From contig JANLOO010000016.1 of assembly GCA_031366605.1 (NCBI GenBank), positions 35,568-99,567 of the forward strand: DNA of 64,000 nt, given 5' to 3'. The notes under the pieces were generated by a model. That model worked only from the letters and a program-made list of their open reading frames with translations, did no database searches and was not told the DNA's origin. The DNA comes from CALMEC01 sp031366605 (GTDB lineage: Bacteria; Actinomycetota; Thermoleophilia; Miltoncostaeales; Miltoncostaeaceae). A program made the translations under genes and the position numbers. Below, piece by piece: positions 46,402-55,301 of this stretch. The first letter of the stretch is position 1; the number at the start of each line of letters is the position of its first letter.

Positions 46402-48788
46402 CCGGCGAGCCCCCGATTGTGGAGGTCGGACACCTCCCATCCCAGCTTCCGGTGCTGCCGCTCAAGGGCACCGTCGTGTTTCCGGGGGCGATGGCCCCAT
46501 TGTCGATCGGCGAAGAGCGCTCGATTCGCTTGGTCGACGATGTCGTCGACAGTTCCAGCCGTCTGGTCGTCCTGGTCACCAGCCGCAACCCCGATGTCGC
46601 CGAGCCCGGTCCCGAACTCTTGCACGACGTGGGCACCGTGGCCGTCGTGCAGAAGATGCTCAAAGTGCCGGACGGGACGTTGCGGATACTCGCCCAGGGG
46701 ACCGAGCGCGTGCGGGTCGGTCCATACAGTTCCACGACGCCCTACCTGATCGCCCAGGTCGAGCCGATGCCGGAGCTCGATCAGACCAGCAAGCAGATCG
46801 TCGCGCTCGCGCGCAACATCCAGGGCATCTTCAGCCGCATCATCGACCTGGTTCCGTACCTGCCCGACGAGCTTGAGTTGGCGGTCGCCAATATCGACGA
46901 CCCGTCACTGCTGTCGTTCATCGTGGCCGCGTCGATGCGGTTCTCGGCCGACGAGAAGCAGGAGCTTCTGGCCGAACTCAACCTCGAGACGCGGCTCCGC
47001 CGGATCACGGTCCTGCTCAACCGCGAAGCCGAGGTGCTCGAACTCGGCGCGAAGATCCAGAACGAAGTCCAATCGGACATGGACAAGGACCAGCGGGAGT
47101 ACTACCTGCGCCAACAGTTGCGCGCGATCCAAGAGGAGCTGGGCGAGACCGACGAGACGCAGGCCGAGATCAACGACCTGCGCATCCGGCTCGCCGAGCT
47201 GGACCCGCCGGACGTCGTGCGCACGGCCGCCGAACGCGAACTCGGCCGGCTGAGTCGCCTCCCGGCCGCGTCGGCGGAGCATTCGGTCATCCGCACGTAC
47301 ATCGACTGGATCCTCGAACTGCCCTGGGGCACGTACACCGAGGACAACCTGGACCTCAAGCGCGCGCGGACCGTTCTGGATGACGACCACTACGACATCG
47401 AACACGTCAAGGACCGCATCATCGAGTACTTGGCCGTCGCCAAGCTCAAGCGGGACGTCTCTGGCCCGATTTTGTGTTTTGTCGGGCCGCCCGGCGTCGG
47501 CAAGACATCGCTCGGTCAGTCGATCGCCCGTGCCCTGGGGCGGACGTTCACGCGAATGTCAGTGGGCGGCGTGCGCGACGAGGCCGAGATCCGTGGACAC
47601 CGCCGTACGTACATCGGCGCCATGCCGGGAACCCTCGTGCGGGCGATCCGCGACGCCGCGTCCATGAACCCGGTCGTCATGATCGACGAGTTGGACAAGA
47701 TGGGCAGCGACGTCCGCGGCGATCCGGCCTCGGCCATGCTCGAGGTGCTCGACCCCGCCCAGCACCACGCGTTTCGCGACCACTACCTGGACCTGCCGCT
47801 CGACTTGAGCCGGGTGTTGTTCATCTGCACCGCCAACGTGTTGGACACGATCCCGCCGCCGCTTCGCGATCGCATGGAGATCATCCGCCTGGCCGGGTAC
47901 ACGGATGAGGAGAAACTCCACATCGCGCGGCGCTATCTGGTGCCCCGACAGATCGAGGCCAACGGGTTGACGGACACGCAGATCCGCATCAGCGATCAGG
48001 GCCTGCGCACGCTCATCTCGGAGTACACCCGCGAGGCTGGAGTGCGTGGCCTGGAACGCCAGATCGGCGCGGTGGTGCGCAAGATCGCGTTGCGTGTGGC
48101 CCAGGGCGATGCGCGACGCGTGACGGTCGGCCGTGCCACGGTACGGCAATTCCTCGGCCCCGAGCGCGTCCACTATGAGGTCAAGCGACGCACCCGCGAG
48201 GCGGGTGTCGCCACCGGCCTGGCGGTGACCGGCGCGGGTGGCGAGATCTTGTTTGTCGAGGCGCAAGTCATGCCGGGGTCGGGTCGGCTGGTGGTCACCG
48301 GCCAACTGGGTGACGTCATGCGCGAGTCGGCACAGGCCGCCGTATCGTTCGTGCGCGCCCATGAAGACGAACTGGGCCTCGGCCTGGACGATGACTTCTT
48401 CCAAAAACACGACCTGCACATTCACATCCCCGCTGGAGCGGTTCCCAAGGACGGCCCATCCGCCGGCGTCACGCTGACGACGGCACTTGTCTCGGCGATC
48501 TCGGGCCGGCCGGTCGATCCCAACGTCGCAATGACCGGTGAAATCACGCTGACCGGTCAAGTGCTGCCGATCGGCGGGGTCAAGGAAAAGGTCTTGGCGG
48601 CACACCGCGCCGGGATCACAACCGTGATCATCCCCAAGCTCAACGAGGCGAACCTGCTGGCCGATGTCTCCGACGAGCTGCGGGGGAAGGTCACGATCGT
48701 GTTGGCCGAACGCCTGGGCGACGTTCTGGACGTCGCGTTGCGCGGTAAGCTGGGGCGTCGCCCGGCGCCCGCCGCCACCTCCCGGTAG
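46398..48788 (+). CDS. lon: ATP-dependent protease Lon
   Basis: A 796-residue LonA. An N-terminal substrate domain (LPVLPLKGTVVFPGAMAPL start) is followed by a coiled region, the AAA+ module (Walker A GPPGVGKTS, Walker B VMIDELDKMGSD) and the protease domain with the catalytic serine in PKDGPSAGVTLTTAL and lysine in GGVKEKVLAAHRAG. It degrades misfolded and regulatory proteins in the cytosol. Its ATG overlaps the hsp20 stop, so both are produced from one message. Confidence 0.97.
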   Translation: MTGEPPIVEVGHLPSQLPVLPLKGTVVFPGAMAPLSIGEERSIRLVDDVVDSSSRLVVLVTSRNPDVAEPGPELLHDVGTVAVVQKMLKVPDGTLRILAQGTERVRVGPYSSTTPYLIAQVEPMPELDQTSKQIVALARNIQGIFSRIIDLVPYLPDELELAVANIDDPSLLSFIVAASMRFSADEKQELLAELNLETRLRRITVLLNREAEVLELGAKIQNEVQSDMDKDQREYYLRQQLRAIQEELGETDETQAEINDLRIRLAELDPPDVVRTAAERELGRLSRLPAASAEHSVIRTYIDWILELPWGTYTEDNLDLKRARTVLDDDHYDIEHVKDRIIEYLAVAKLKRDVSGPILCFVGPPGVGKTSLGQSIARALGRTFTRMSVGGVRDEAEIRGHRRTYIGAMPGTLVRAIRDAASMNPVVMIDELDKMGSDVRGDPASAMLEVLDPAQHHAFRDHYLDLPLDLSRVLFICTANVLDTIPPPLRDRMEIIRLAGYTDEEKLHIARRYLVPRQIEANGLTDTQIRISDQGLRTLISEYTREAGVRGLERQIGAVVRKIALRVAQGDARRVTVGRATVRQFLGPERVHYEVKRRTREAGVATGLAVTGAGGEILFVEAQVMPGSGRLVVTGQLGDVMRESAQAAVSFVRAHEDELGLGLDDDFFQKHDLHIHIPAGAVPKDGPSAGVTLTTALVSAISGRPVDPNVAMTGEITLTGQVLPIGGVKEKVLAAHRAGITTVIIPKLNEANLLADVSDELRGKVTIVLAERLGDVLDVALRGKLGRRPAPAATSR

Positions 48789-48820
48789 GACTCTTCGCGA
48801 TCGATCTGCGCGGCGAGTGC

Positions 48821-48826
48821 CAAGAT
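48821..48826 (+). promoter_or_regulatory. -10-like box for LPG-synthase-like gene
   Basis: CAAGAT six bases before ATG 48833; only the A2 and T6 positions match the -10 consensus well. Confidence 0.25.
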
Positions 48827-48832
48827 GCGCCG

Positions 48833-49912
48833 ATGCCGTCCGTGAACACGACTGACAGCGTGGGCGGGCCCGATGGCCTGTCGCGGTTCGTCTCGGATCG
48901 GCGCCGGGTGTCGCTGTCGGTGGCCGTGGGGATCGTCCTCGCGACCGGTGTGGTCTTGCTGCTGGGAAAAGCGTCGGGGTTCGCCAAGTTCACAGACCGG
49001 CTTCGCGAGGCGCACGTCGGTTGGCTGATCGCGGGTGTCGTGGTGCAAGTCATGTCGATCTTTGCCTATGTGCTGGCGTTCCGGACGATCACCGTCAATG
49101 CGCACGGCAAACGGTTGCCGCTGCGACCGACGAGTCAGATCGTGCTGGCGGGACTTGGCGCCACCCGCCTGTTGGCGGCCGCAGGGGCCGGCGGACTCGC
49201 CGTCAACTACTGGGGCCTTCGACGCGCCGGCATCGGGGCCCGCGAGTCCGTCGCCCGGGTCGTCATGCTCAACACGCTGCTCTACACGGTCTTTGGCTGC
49301 ATCGGCTTGACGACGGCGGCCGTACTCTGGGCACGGGGCGACGCCCCCGCAGCGCTGGCCATCCCGTGGATCGCCGTCATTGGGACATGCCTCATCGCCG
49401 CAGGGTTCGTGTCGTCCGGCCATCGGGCCGGGCGACTCTCACGTGAGGCGCAGGTCGATGCCGCCGGCCGGCTCGCCACGACGCTCCGCAAGGGCTTTGC
49501 CGCCGCTGTCGTCGCCCTGGCACGTACCCGGGCAATTCTTCTTGCCCCCCACCGACACATCCCCGTCATCACCGGCGCGCTCGGATATTGGGTGACGGAC
49601 ATCGCGTGCCTTGCGATCGGGCTACACGCCTTTGACGTACACGTGACGCTGGGCGTCGTGGTGCTCGCCTACGCGACCGGATACGTCGCCAACATCCTGC
49701 CGTTGCCGACCGGCGGAGTCGGTGGAATCGACGCGGCGATGACATTTGCGCTCCACCTGCTGGGCGTTCCGTTGCAGGACGCGCTGGCCGGTGTCGTGGC
49801 CTACCGTTTCGTCGGCTTCTGGCTCCCGACGATCCCTGGGGTCTGGGCGCTCATCCGACTGCCGCGTCTGGGCCGCACGCTGGAGGCCACCCGGGACGAA
49901 TCGGCTATTTGA
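48833..49912 (+). CDS. LPG_synthase_TM/UPF0104 membrane protein
   Basis: A 359-residue integral membrane protein with about eight helices, of the family that includes the flippase half of MprF and AglD. Family marks are GKASGFAKFTDRLREAHVGWL, the AGAGGLAVNYWGLRRAGI loop and YVANILPLPTGGVGGIDAAM. No aminoacyl-transferase domain is attached, so lipid flipping or glycolipid handling is more likely than lysine transfer. The 3' end overlaps the convergent lipoprotein gene by eight bases. Confidence 0.82.
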   Translation: MPSVNTTDSVGGPDGLSRFVSDRRRVSLSVAVGIVLATGVVLLLGKASGFAKFTDRLREAHVGWLIAGVVVQVMSIFAYVLAFRTITVNAHGKRLPLRPTSQIVLAGLGATRLLAAAGAGGLAVNYWGLRRAGIGARESVARVVMLNTLLYTVFGCIGLTTAAVLWARGDAPAALAIPWIAVIGTCLIAAGFVSSGHRAGRLSREAQVDAAGRLATTLRKGFAAAVVALARTRAILLAPHRHIPVITGALGYWVTDIACLAIGLHAFDVHVTLGVVVLAYATGYVANILPLPTGGVGGIDAAMTFALHLLGVPLQDALAGVVAYRFVGFWLPTIPGVWALIRLPRLGRTLEATRDESAI

Positions 49913-50330
49913 CGACGGTGACCGTCGGATCGCCGAGCACACAGGTGTCGCCCGAGCGCTTGACCTTCGCCACGACGACGACGCGGTCATTGAGCGTCGC
50001 GACGCTTCCATCGCTTCCGCGCACGCGCAAGCTGGTCGGCGTAAACCCGGCCTCGAGCCGCTCGAGCTGATTCGGGCTGGTTCCCAGGAGGAACTCAACC
50101 GACGTTCTGGCGCCTGCGCCCCCGCGTCGCGTGAAGAGGTCGATCACCGCGCGGTCCGTCAGGCTGATTCGCGTCGGAAGTCGCAGGTATCCCTGTACCT
50201 GGACCCGGGAATTGTTCGGGAGGGCACACACCGTCTTGACCGCAATCGGTTTGGGCGCCCCCTCGCCACCCCCGCACCCAGCCCCGCAGACGGCAACCGC
50301 CACGATGAGAAACCCGGACGCTCGTGCCAA
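49905..50330 (-). CDS. Small lipoprotein of unknown function
   Basis: A 141-residue lipoprotein (signal peptide, lipobox GAGC at C19) with a beta-rich body (KTVCALPNNSRVQVQGYLRL, LNDRVVVVAKVKRSGDTCVL) that has an OB-fold-like strand pattern and two cysteines that could pair. TTG 50330 is the start. It follows the cold-shock gene by eight bases. Confidence 0.65.
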   Translation of the reverse strand: MARASGFLIVAVAVCGAGCGGGEGAPKPIAVKTVCALPNNSRVQVQGYLRLPTRISLTDRAVIDLFTRRGGAGARTSVEFLLGTSPNQLERLEAGFTPTSLRVRGSDGSVATLNDRVVVVAKVKRSGDTCVLGDPTVTVVK

Positions 50331-50338
50331 GTGGCCGT

Positions 50339-50545
50339 CTATTCGACAAGCGTCACGTCGACGGCCTGTGGACCGCGATCGCCGTCCTGCGGCTCGAACA
50401 CGACCTTCTGCCCCTGCTCAAGGCTGCGGTATCCGTTCATCTGGATCTGGGTGTGGTGGACAAAGAGGTCGCGACCGCCGTCGCCCGGGGTGATGAACCC
50501 GTACCCCTTCTCCGCCGAGAACCATTTCACAAAGCCTTCGGGCAC
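50339..50545 (-). CDS. Cold-shock protein
   Basis: A 68-residue CSD protein. RNP1 is KGYGFITP and RNP2 is DLFVHHTQI (usually VFVHFS). It begins MPEGFVKWFSAEK from GTG 50545 with AGGAG three to four bases upstream. It binds single-stranded RNA or DNA and melts RNA structure. The FVHH variant differs from the usual FVH(F/Y)S. Confidence 0.92.
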   Translation of the reverse strand: MPEGFVKWFSAEKGYGFITPGDGGRDLFVHHTQIQMNGYRSLEQGQKVVFEPQDGDRGPQAVDVTLVE

Positions 50546-50698
50546 CTTCTCCTCTTTCAGATCAATCCGCGCCCGCCGATGGAGCAACTCTGCGAACCAC
50601 TCGGCCGAACGCGGGGAAACTCGGTATCTGCGAGCACAGCGGCAGCATCGTACCGGATGGCGGGCGACGCGAGACTCGCAGCGATTGGTCCCTGACGG

Positions 50699-51142
50699 TT
50701 ACTCGGTCGCTTTGTGGGGCCGGGTCAGCAGCACCGAACATGGCGCGTTGCGGACGAGGTACCCGGCAAAGCTGCCGAGCAGGACGCGCTCCACAAGACC
50801 GCGATGTGACGCGGCCACCAGCAAGTCCACCTCGTTGGCCTGAGCCCATTCGCAGACCGCCGCCGGGGGGTATCCATCCAGGAGGACCGCCGCGGCCTCG
50901 GGAACGTCAGCCGCAGCCTGATCCAGCCACTCGCGGGCAGCAGACGCGATGTCCTCGGGATCGGGAGCCCACGCACCGGCCTCACCCGCGTACAGGAGCG
51001 GCCAGGGGGCGACATGCACGATGCTCAGACGCCCGGGGCCGGCCGCGGCACGGAGGGCTCTGGCCTCCCTCAGCGAAGCCGTCGATGAATCTGAACGGTC
51101 GATGCAGACGCCGATGTGTCCATAGGCGGTGAAATCAGCCAC
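50699..51142 (-). CDS. Universal stress protein (UspA family)
   Basis: A 147-residue single Usp domain. The N-terminal strand is HIGVCIDRSDSSTASLREA, and the ATP-binding-type loop appears as LLVAASHRGLVERVLLGSFAGYLVRNAPCSVLL (G-2x-G-9x-G(S/T) pattern partly kept). GTG 51142 follows a G-rich ribosome site. Confidence 0.85.
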   Translation of the reverse strand: MADFTAYGHIGVCIDRSDSSTASLREARALRAAAGPGRLSIVHVAPWPLLYAGEAGAWAPDPEDIASAAREWLDQAAADVPEAAAVLLDGYPPAAVCEWAQANEVDLLVAASHRGLVERVLLGSFAGYLVRNAPCSVLLTRPHKATE

Positions 51143-51204
51143 GCTCGCCCCCCTTTTTGAGGATCGTTGCACGCCGCAAGTACGAGCCGTCCGGATGTGC
51201 CCGT

Positions 51205-51855
51205 TTAGCCGTCAGCCCGGGACGGATCGACGTCGCCGACCGTGTGGTCCATCAGTTCCTGCCGGCCATGCTCCGCGCGCCGTTGCATGATGCCGTGTTC
51301 GTCGACCTTGTACTGGCCGACGCGAAGAAGCGGCGGGGAATAGCAGTGGATCGACACCGCGGGTGTCCCTTCGCCCCACGCCGCCGAATGGATGTAGCCG
51401 GCGGGGCCGCGGCGGATGTCTCCCGGGCGAAGCTCACGCCGGGTGGCACCGGTCGGAAGCAACATCTGCTTCTCGGCGACCATGCCCTGCCCGATGGCGA
51501 GACCGACCGCCGAAAGATCGTGATCATGGAACCCGGTGCCCTGGCCGGGCATCCAAGACAGCGTCCACACGTCGGTCCGATGGTCCTCGTACATCAACCG
51601 GTAGCGACGGCGGACCGGGTCAGCCACCGTCAGCGGCTCCCAGAGGTCGCGGCGCCGGGCGACCGCATCTGCGAGGGCACCCAGCTCGTCCAGGTCCAGG
51701 TCGTGGGCATGGACGGGCATCATGTCGGCGACTGCTGACACGACGCTCTGCGGCGGCGCCAACACGTCGAACCATTGCTGCTGTTCGAGTCCTGCACCGG
51801 CGCGAAAGTCCTGAGGGCCGGCCGGGAAGGACGCTTGGGAGATGCTCCGGGCCAC
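51205..51855 (-). CDS. Cysteine dioxygenase-like cupin
   Basis: A 216-residue cupin of the cysteine dioxygenase family. Iron ligands H110 and H112 (GFHDHD) and H156 (GYIHSAAW) are present. The Cys-Tyr crosslink partners of mammalian CDO are not clear, as in many bacterial thiol dioxygenases (3-mercaptopropionate dioxygenases among them). It should oxidise a small thiol to its sulfinate. GTG 51855 has TAACCT seven bases upstream. Confidence 0.8.
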   Translation of the reverse strand: MARSISQASFPAGPQDFRAGAGLEQQQWFDVLAPPQSVVSAVADMMPVHAHDLDLDELGALADAVARRRDLWEPLTVADPVRRRYRLMYEDHRTDVWTLSWMPGQGTGFHDHDLSAVGLAIGQGMVAEKQMLLPTGATRRELRPGDIRRGPAGYIHSAAWGEGTPAVSIHCYSPPLLRVGQYKVDEHGIMQRRAEHGRQELMDHTVGDVDPSRADG

Positions 51856-51862
51856 TTCAAAC

Positions 51863-51868
51863 AGGTTA
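51863..51868 (-). promoter_or_regulatory. -10-like box for leaderless thiol-dioxygenase gene
   Basis: TAACCT on the minus strand seven bases before GTG 51855. The same hexamer and gap precede the FAD monooxygenase gene at 53297. Confidence 0.4.
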
Positions 51869-52263
51869 GCGCGGCCGGTCGCTCATCGCAGGGGGACCCG
51901 TCCCATTGGTGAGGCTTCATACATGTGACATGCCCGGTGGTCCGATTCTCTCGGACGGTCCTGTTGGGAGCGCAGGCCGCTCGACCCGGCGCCTTTGCAA
52001 CCCGAGGGATCCGTGACCGATCACACGCTGAGTGGTCCTCCTCGACGACGGCCGGACCCGCTGGTGTATCGGGGGTCACCCCACCGTCGGCTGCGATCCC
52101 GACGACGTCACGTGGAGCGCCGCATGTAATGCCGGCTACGACGCGCCACAAACCGCCGGTATGGGACGCCGGGGCGGCCGGCGGAAGTTTCGATGCGGCC
52201 GAGGCGGCCGAACGCGCCCTGCAGCCGGACTGGGTCGTCGCCCGCGCCGGTTTGGAGAGCGAC
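51869..52263. other. 395-base gap
   Basis: An open frame crosses part of it on the plus strand but overlaps the monooxygenase gene antisense and has no recognisable domain. I see no RNA gene or repeat here. Confidence 0.5.
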
Positions 52264-53289
52264 CTACGCTTTGGGGGGCCAGCGTTCTTCGGGTTTGGGC
52301 TGGAGTTCGCCGTAGTTGGTGATCCTCTGGCGGCTGGGGTCCATTGCCTCGAGCGGCCGCACCGCGGGGGCGCGCCACATCTCAAAGCTCGCGCAGGCGG
52401 CGTCGGCGTCGTCGGGGTTCTGGCGGATCGCTTCGGCGAGCGCCTGTGCGTCGCCCAGACCGATGCCTGAGCTCGCGCCGGTTTCGGGGCCGAAGAAGTG
52501 CGCGGAGTCGCCCACCAGGATCAGGCCCGGGATCCACCACTTGGGCGTGTTGAGCAGCCGCGGCTCGCCGTAGCGCACCTGGTCCATGGATTCGAGGCCC
52601 TGGATGCCGTCTTCGCATTCCGGCAGCAGGTCGATGAACATTTGCTTGAGCGCCTCGACGCCCGGGGCCACCGCGGCGTCACGCCCGACCTTGTCGATGG
52701 TGCGCCAACCCGCAGTCCCCTCCGGCCAGGCGAGCATGCCGATGTGCCCGCCGTCGCTGAAGTACCGCATCGCGAACGACGTCTTGTTCTTGGTCGGCGC
52801 CATCCACTGGATGGTTCCATCCGGAATGTCGTCGAAGTTGGCGTCCAGGCCGGCCATCCCGCGCACCGGGGAGTTGATGCCGTCGCATGCGACGACCAGG
52901 TCGCATGCGACCTCGCGCCGCCCCTCGGGACCTTCGACCACGACTCCCGTGACCCGACCATCCTCGGCACGGACCAGGTCGACCACGGAATGTCCGTATT
53001 CGACCGGCAGGTCACGTGCCAGCAGATGCAGGACCGTGCCCACGTTGACGGCGATCGCGACGGTGCTGCCGTCCGGGCGTGGGGCGATGTCCCAACCCGA
53101 TTCGCGGATCTGGTGCAGCACGCCCAGCTCCTCGAACGGCGGATACCCCTGGTACCCCAGCATGTACCCGCGGGGCATGAACTCCCCCTCGGGCATGCGC
53201 TCAAACACGAGGGGCTCAAACCCGCGCAGCCGAAGCAGCCGCGCCAACATCAGCCCCACCATCCCGCCACCTGCGATTGCGATTCTCAT
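52264..53289 (-). CDS. FAD-dependent monooxygenase
   Basis: A 341-residue PHBH-fold flavoprotein. The FAD Rossmann motif is MRIAIAGGGMVGLMLARLLR, the DG motif appears as ACDGINSPVRGM, and the second FAD motif is LVGDSAHFFGPETGASSGIG. It should hydroxylate or epoxidise an unknown substrate. ATG 53289 has TAACCT seven bases upstream. It is divergent from the phosphoesterase gene. Confidence 0.87.
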   Translation of the reverse strand: MRIAIAGGGMVGLMLARLLRLRGFEPLVFERMPEGEFMPRGYMLGYQGYPPFEELGVLHQIRESGWDIAPRPDGSTVAIAVNVGTVLHLLARDLPVEYGHSVVDLVRAEDGRVTGVVVEGPEGRREVACDLVVACDGINSPVRGMAGLDANFDDIPDGTIQWMAPTKNKTSFAMRYFSDGGHIGMLAWPEGTAGWRTIDKVGRDAAVAPGVEALKQMFIDLLPECEDGIQGLESMDQVRYGEPRLLNTPKWWIPGLILVGDSAHFFGPETGASSGIGLGDAQALAEAIRQNPDDADAACASFEMWRAPAVRPLEAMDPSRQRITNYGELQPKPEERWPPKA

Positions 53290-53296
53290 ACCGGAC

Positions 53297-53302
53297 AGGT
53301 TA
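53297..53302 (-). promoter_or_regulatory. -10-like box for leaderless monooxygenase gene
   Basis: TAACCT on the minus strand, seven bases (GTCCGGT) before ATG 53289. Confidence 0.4.
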
Positions 53303-53362
53303 GACAACCGACCTCGTCTTGGCCTGCCCGGCGCCGGGCACCGCGTATGCGACGATCCCGCC

Positions 53363-54022
53363 ATGCCCCGCATCGTCTGCCTCTCCGACACGCACGGTCT
53401 GCATGACGCGCTGACCGTCCCTGACGGTGACGTGCTTGTGCACGCCGGCGACATGTCTATGGGCGGCCGCGAGGCGGAGATCCAGACGTTCGCCCGATGG
53501 TTCGCCGCGCTGCCGCACCCGCACAAGATCGTCATCGCCGGCAACCACGACTGGCTGTTCGAGCGCACTCCGGCCCGAGGGCGCGAGCTGCTGTCCGATG
53601 TCACATATCTGTCAGACGATGCGACCGAGGTCGCGGGACTGCGGATCTGGGGAAGCCCGTGGCAGCCGTGGTTCCACGACTGGGCGTTCAACCTGCCCCG
53701 AGGGCTGCCGCTGCGCGACAAGTGGGACCTGATCCCGTCGGACACGGATGTGCTCGTCACCCACGGTCCGCCGATCGGCTGCCTGGACGGCGCCGAGCGC
53801 CCAGTCTGGTTCGGCGCGGACGACGGAATCGACGTCGAGCACGTGGGGTGCGAGGAGCTGCGGGCGGCGCTGGATCGGGTCCAGCCCAGACTGCACGTGT
53901 TCGGCCACGTCCACGAGGGCTACGGACAGGCGCGGCTGGGCGAGACGATCCTGGTCAACGCCTCCAACTGCGACGCCGACTACAAGCCGGTCAACCCACC
54001 CGTGGTGGTCGACCTGCCGTGA
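53363..54022 (+). CDS. Calcineurin-like metallophosphoesterase
   Basis: A 219-residue class III phosphoesterase (MPPED/UPF0046-like). Metal motifs are D9-x-H11 (LSDTHG), HAGDMSM, AGNHDWLF, VTHGPP and GHVHEGYG. Proteins of this group hydrolyse cyclic nucleotides or other phosphodiesters; the substrate is unknown. GACGAT lies six bases before ATG 53363. Its stop overlaps the next start (GTGA). Confidence 0.88.
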   Translation: MPRIVCLSDTHGLHDALTVPDGDVLVHAGDMSMGGREAEIQTFARWFAALPHPHKIVIAGNHDWLFERTPARGRELLSDVTYLSDDATEVAGLRIWGSPWQPWFHDWAFNLPRGLPLRDKWDLIPSDTDVLVTHGPPIGCLDGAERPVWFGADDGIDVEHVGCEELRAALDRVQPRLHVFGHVHEGYGQARLGETILVNASNCDADYKPVNPPVVVDLP

Positions 54023-54435
54023 ACCCGTGGTTGTTCGTCTACGGGACCCTGCTCTCGGGGACTGATCACCCCATGTCACGTCGATTGGCGCTCGAGGCGA
54101 CGTTGGTCGGGGAGGCGACGTTCGCGGGCCGTCTCTACCGCGTCGCATGGTACCCGGGGCTGGTGGACGGGGAGGGCGGAGACGTCGTCCACGGCGAGCT
54201 GCATCGCCTCAACGATCCAGAGCGGGTGTTCGTCTGGCTCGACGCGTTCGAGGGCGTCACCCGCGGGACATCCAGCGTGACCGGGCCCGATGAGTACGAA
54301 TGCGTTGAGCGGACGGTGCGCACCGAAACCGGCTCGGCCGTCGCTTGGGTGTATCTGTTCAGCGGTGACGTGCCCGGCTTGCAGCGCGTCGCCACAGGAC
54401 GGTGGCGTCCACCGGTCTCAGCGGACGTTGCTTGA
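54019..54435 (+). CDS. Gamma-glutamylcyclotransferase-like (AIG2 fold) protein
   Basis: A 138-residue GGCT-fold protein beginning NPWLFVYGTLLSG, with GRLYRVAWYPGLVDGEGG and the acidic LDAFEG (candidate catalytic Glu). Members release 5-oxoproline from gamma-glutamyl amines or peptides. GTG 54019 overlaps the phosphoesterase stop by four bases. Confidence 0.82.
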   Translation: MNPWLFVYGTLLSGTDHPMSRRLALEATLVGEATFAGRLYRVAWYPGLVDGEGGDVVHGELHRLNDPERVFVWLDAFEGVTRGTSSVTGPDEYECVERTVRTETGSAVAWVYLFSGDVPGLQRVATGRWRPPVSADVA

Positions 54436-54512
54436 CGGTCAATGCGCCGAGCCGCCCGGCCGGGCCACGCACCACCTTCCAATCGAGCGCTTCCGATTCC
54501 AAAACGAGTCAA

Positions 54513-54531
54513 GTGTCACGGCACATGACAC
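54513..54531. promoter_or_regulatory. Dyad upstream of ECF sigma gene
   Basis: GTGTCA and TGACAC form a perfect six-base inverted repeat with a seven-base spacer. About 200 bases downstream is the sigma gene start. Nearby, AAATG(G/A)CCGTCGTCG occurs twice in tandem (from about 54532 and 54552). Confidence 0.35.
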
Positions 54532-54722
54532 AAATGGCCGTCGTCGCGGCCAAATGACCGTCGTCGTCAACGATCGTCGCTCCGCCGATCACCACACCCG
54601 ACACGAAGGGTGTTACATCGGACGTACCCACTGGTCAGCATGGCCTCGGCCGAGTCAGACCAGAACCGGAGAAAATCGTTGAGCTGCAACCTTCTCGCCC
54701 GCTCGCGGGAAGATGTCTGTAG

Positions 54723-55301
54723 ATGAACGCCCGCACTGATGCCGAGTTGCTTGTCGCAGCTCGCGAAACACCCGCGGCATTCGAACACATAGTGGTTCGC
54801 CACCACGCGGCGATCCACCGCTATGTCGCCCGGCGGCTCGGGGCGGCGTTGGCGGAAGATCTGGTCAGCGACGTATTCGCGACGGCGTTCGCGATTCGCA
54901 GCCGATATGACGACACCCAGGCGAGCGCCCGTCCCTGGCTTTTCGGCATCGCGACCAACCTGATCCGCCGCCAGAGCAAGAAAGAGCGCGCGGCGCTCCG
55001 CCGCTACACCGCCGAGAGAGCCGACCCGGTCGCGCCTGGCGCCACGGACGCCGACCGCGGGTTCGACCCGGTTCTCGCCGGCGTGCTCGCAGGGATGCGC
55101 AGGGAGCATCGCGACGTGCTGTTCCTCTTCGCCGTGGCCAACCTCTCGCTCGACGAGATCGCGCTCGCAATGGATGCCCCCCTCGGCACCGTCAAGTCAT
55201 GGCTCCACCGCGCTCGTGAATCCGCCGCCAGAGGCCTCGCCGCTCATGGTGCGCCGTCCACTCCACCCGTTCTGCCTCGCCCGGAAGGGATCGAACCATG
55301 A
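54723..55301 (+). CDS. ECF-family RNA polymerase sigma factor
   Basis: A 192-residue sigma-70 family member with regions 2 and 4 only. Region 2 includes FEHIVVRHHAAIHRYVARRLG, LVSDVFATAFAIRSRY and ARPWLFGIATNLIRRQ; region 4 is MRREHRDVLFLFAVANLSLD, EIALAMDAPLGTVKSWLHRA. It overlaps the next gene by four bases (ATGA), which puts its likely regulator in the same message. Confidence 0.9.
   Translation: MNARTDAELLVAARETPAAFEHIVVRHHAAIHRYVARRLGAALAEDLVSDVFATAFAIRSRYDDTQASARPWLFGIATNLIRRQSKKERAALRRYTAERADPVAPGATDADRGFDPVLAGVLAGMRREHRDVLFLFAVANLSLDEIALAMDAPLGTVKSWLHRARESAARGLAAHGAPSTPPVLPRPEGIEP

Noticed and set aside
51925..52470. 181-codon open frame on the plus strand partly in a gap
   Set aside because: Its second half is antisense to the FAD monooxygenase and the first half has no ribosome site or recognisable domain.
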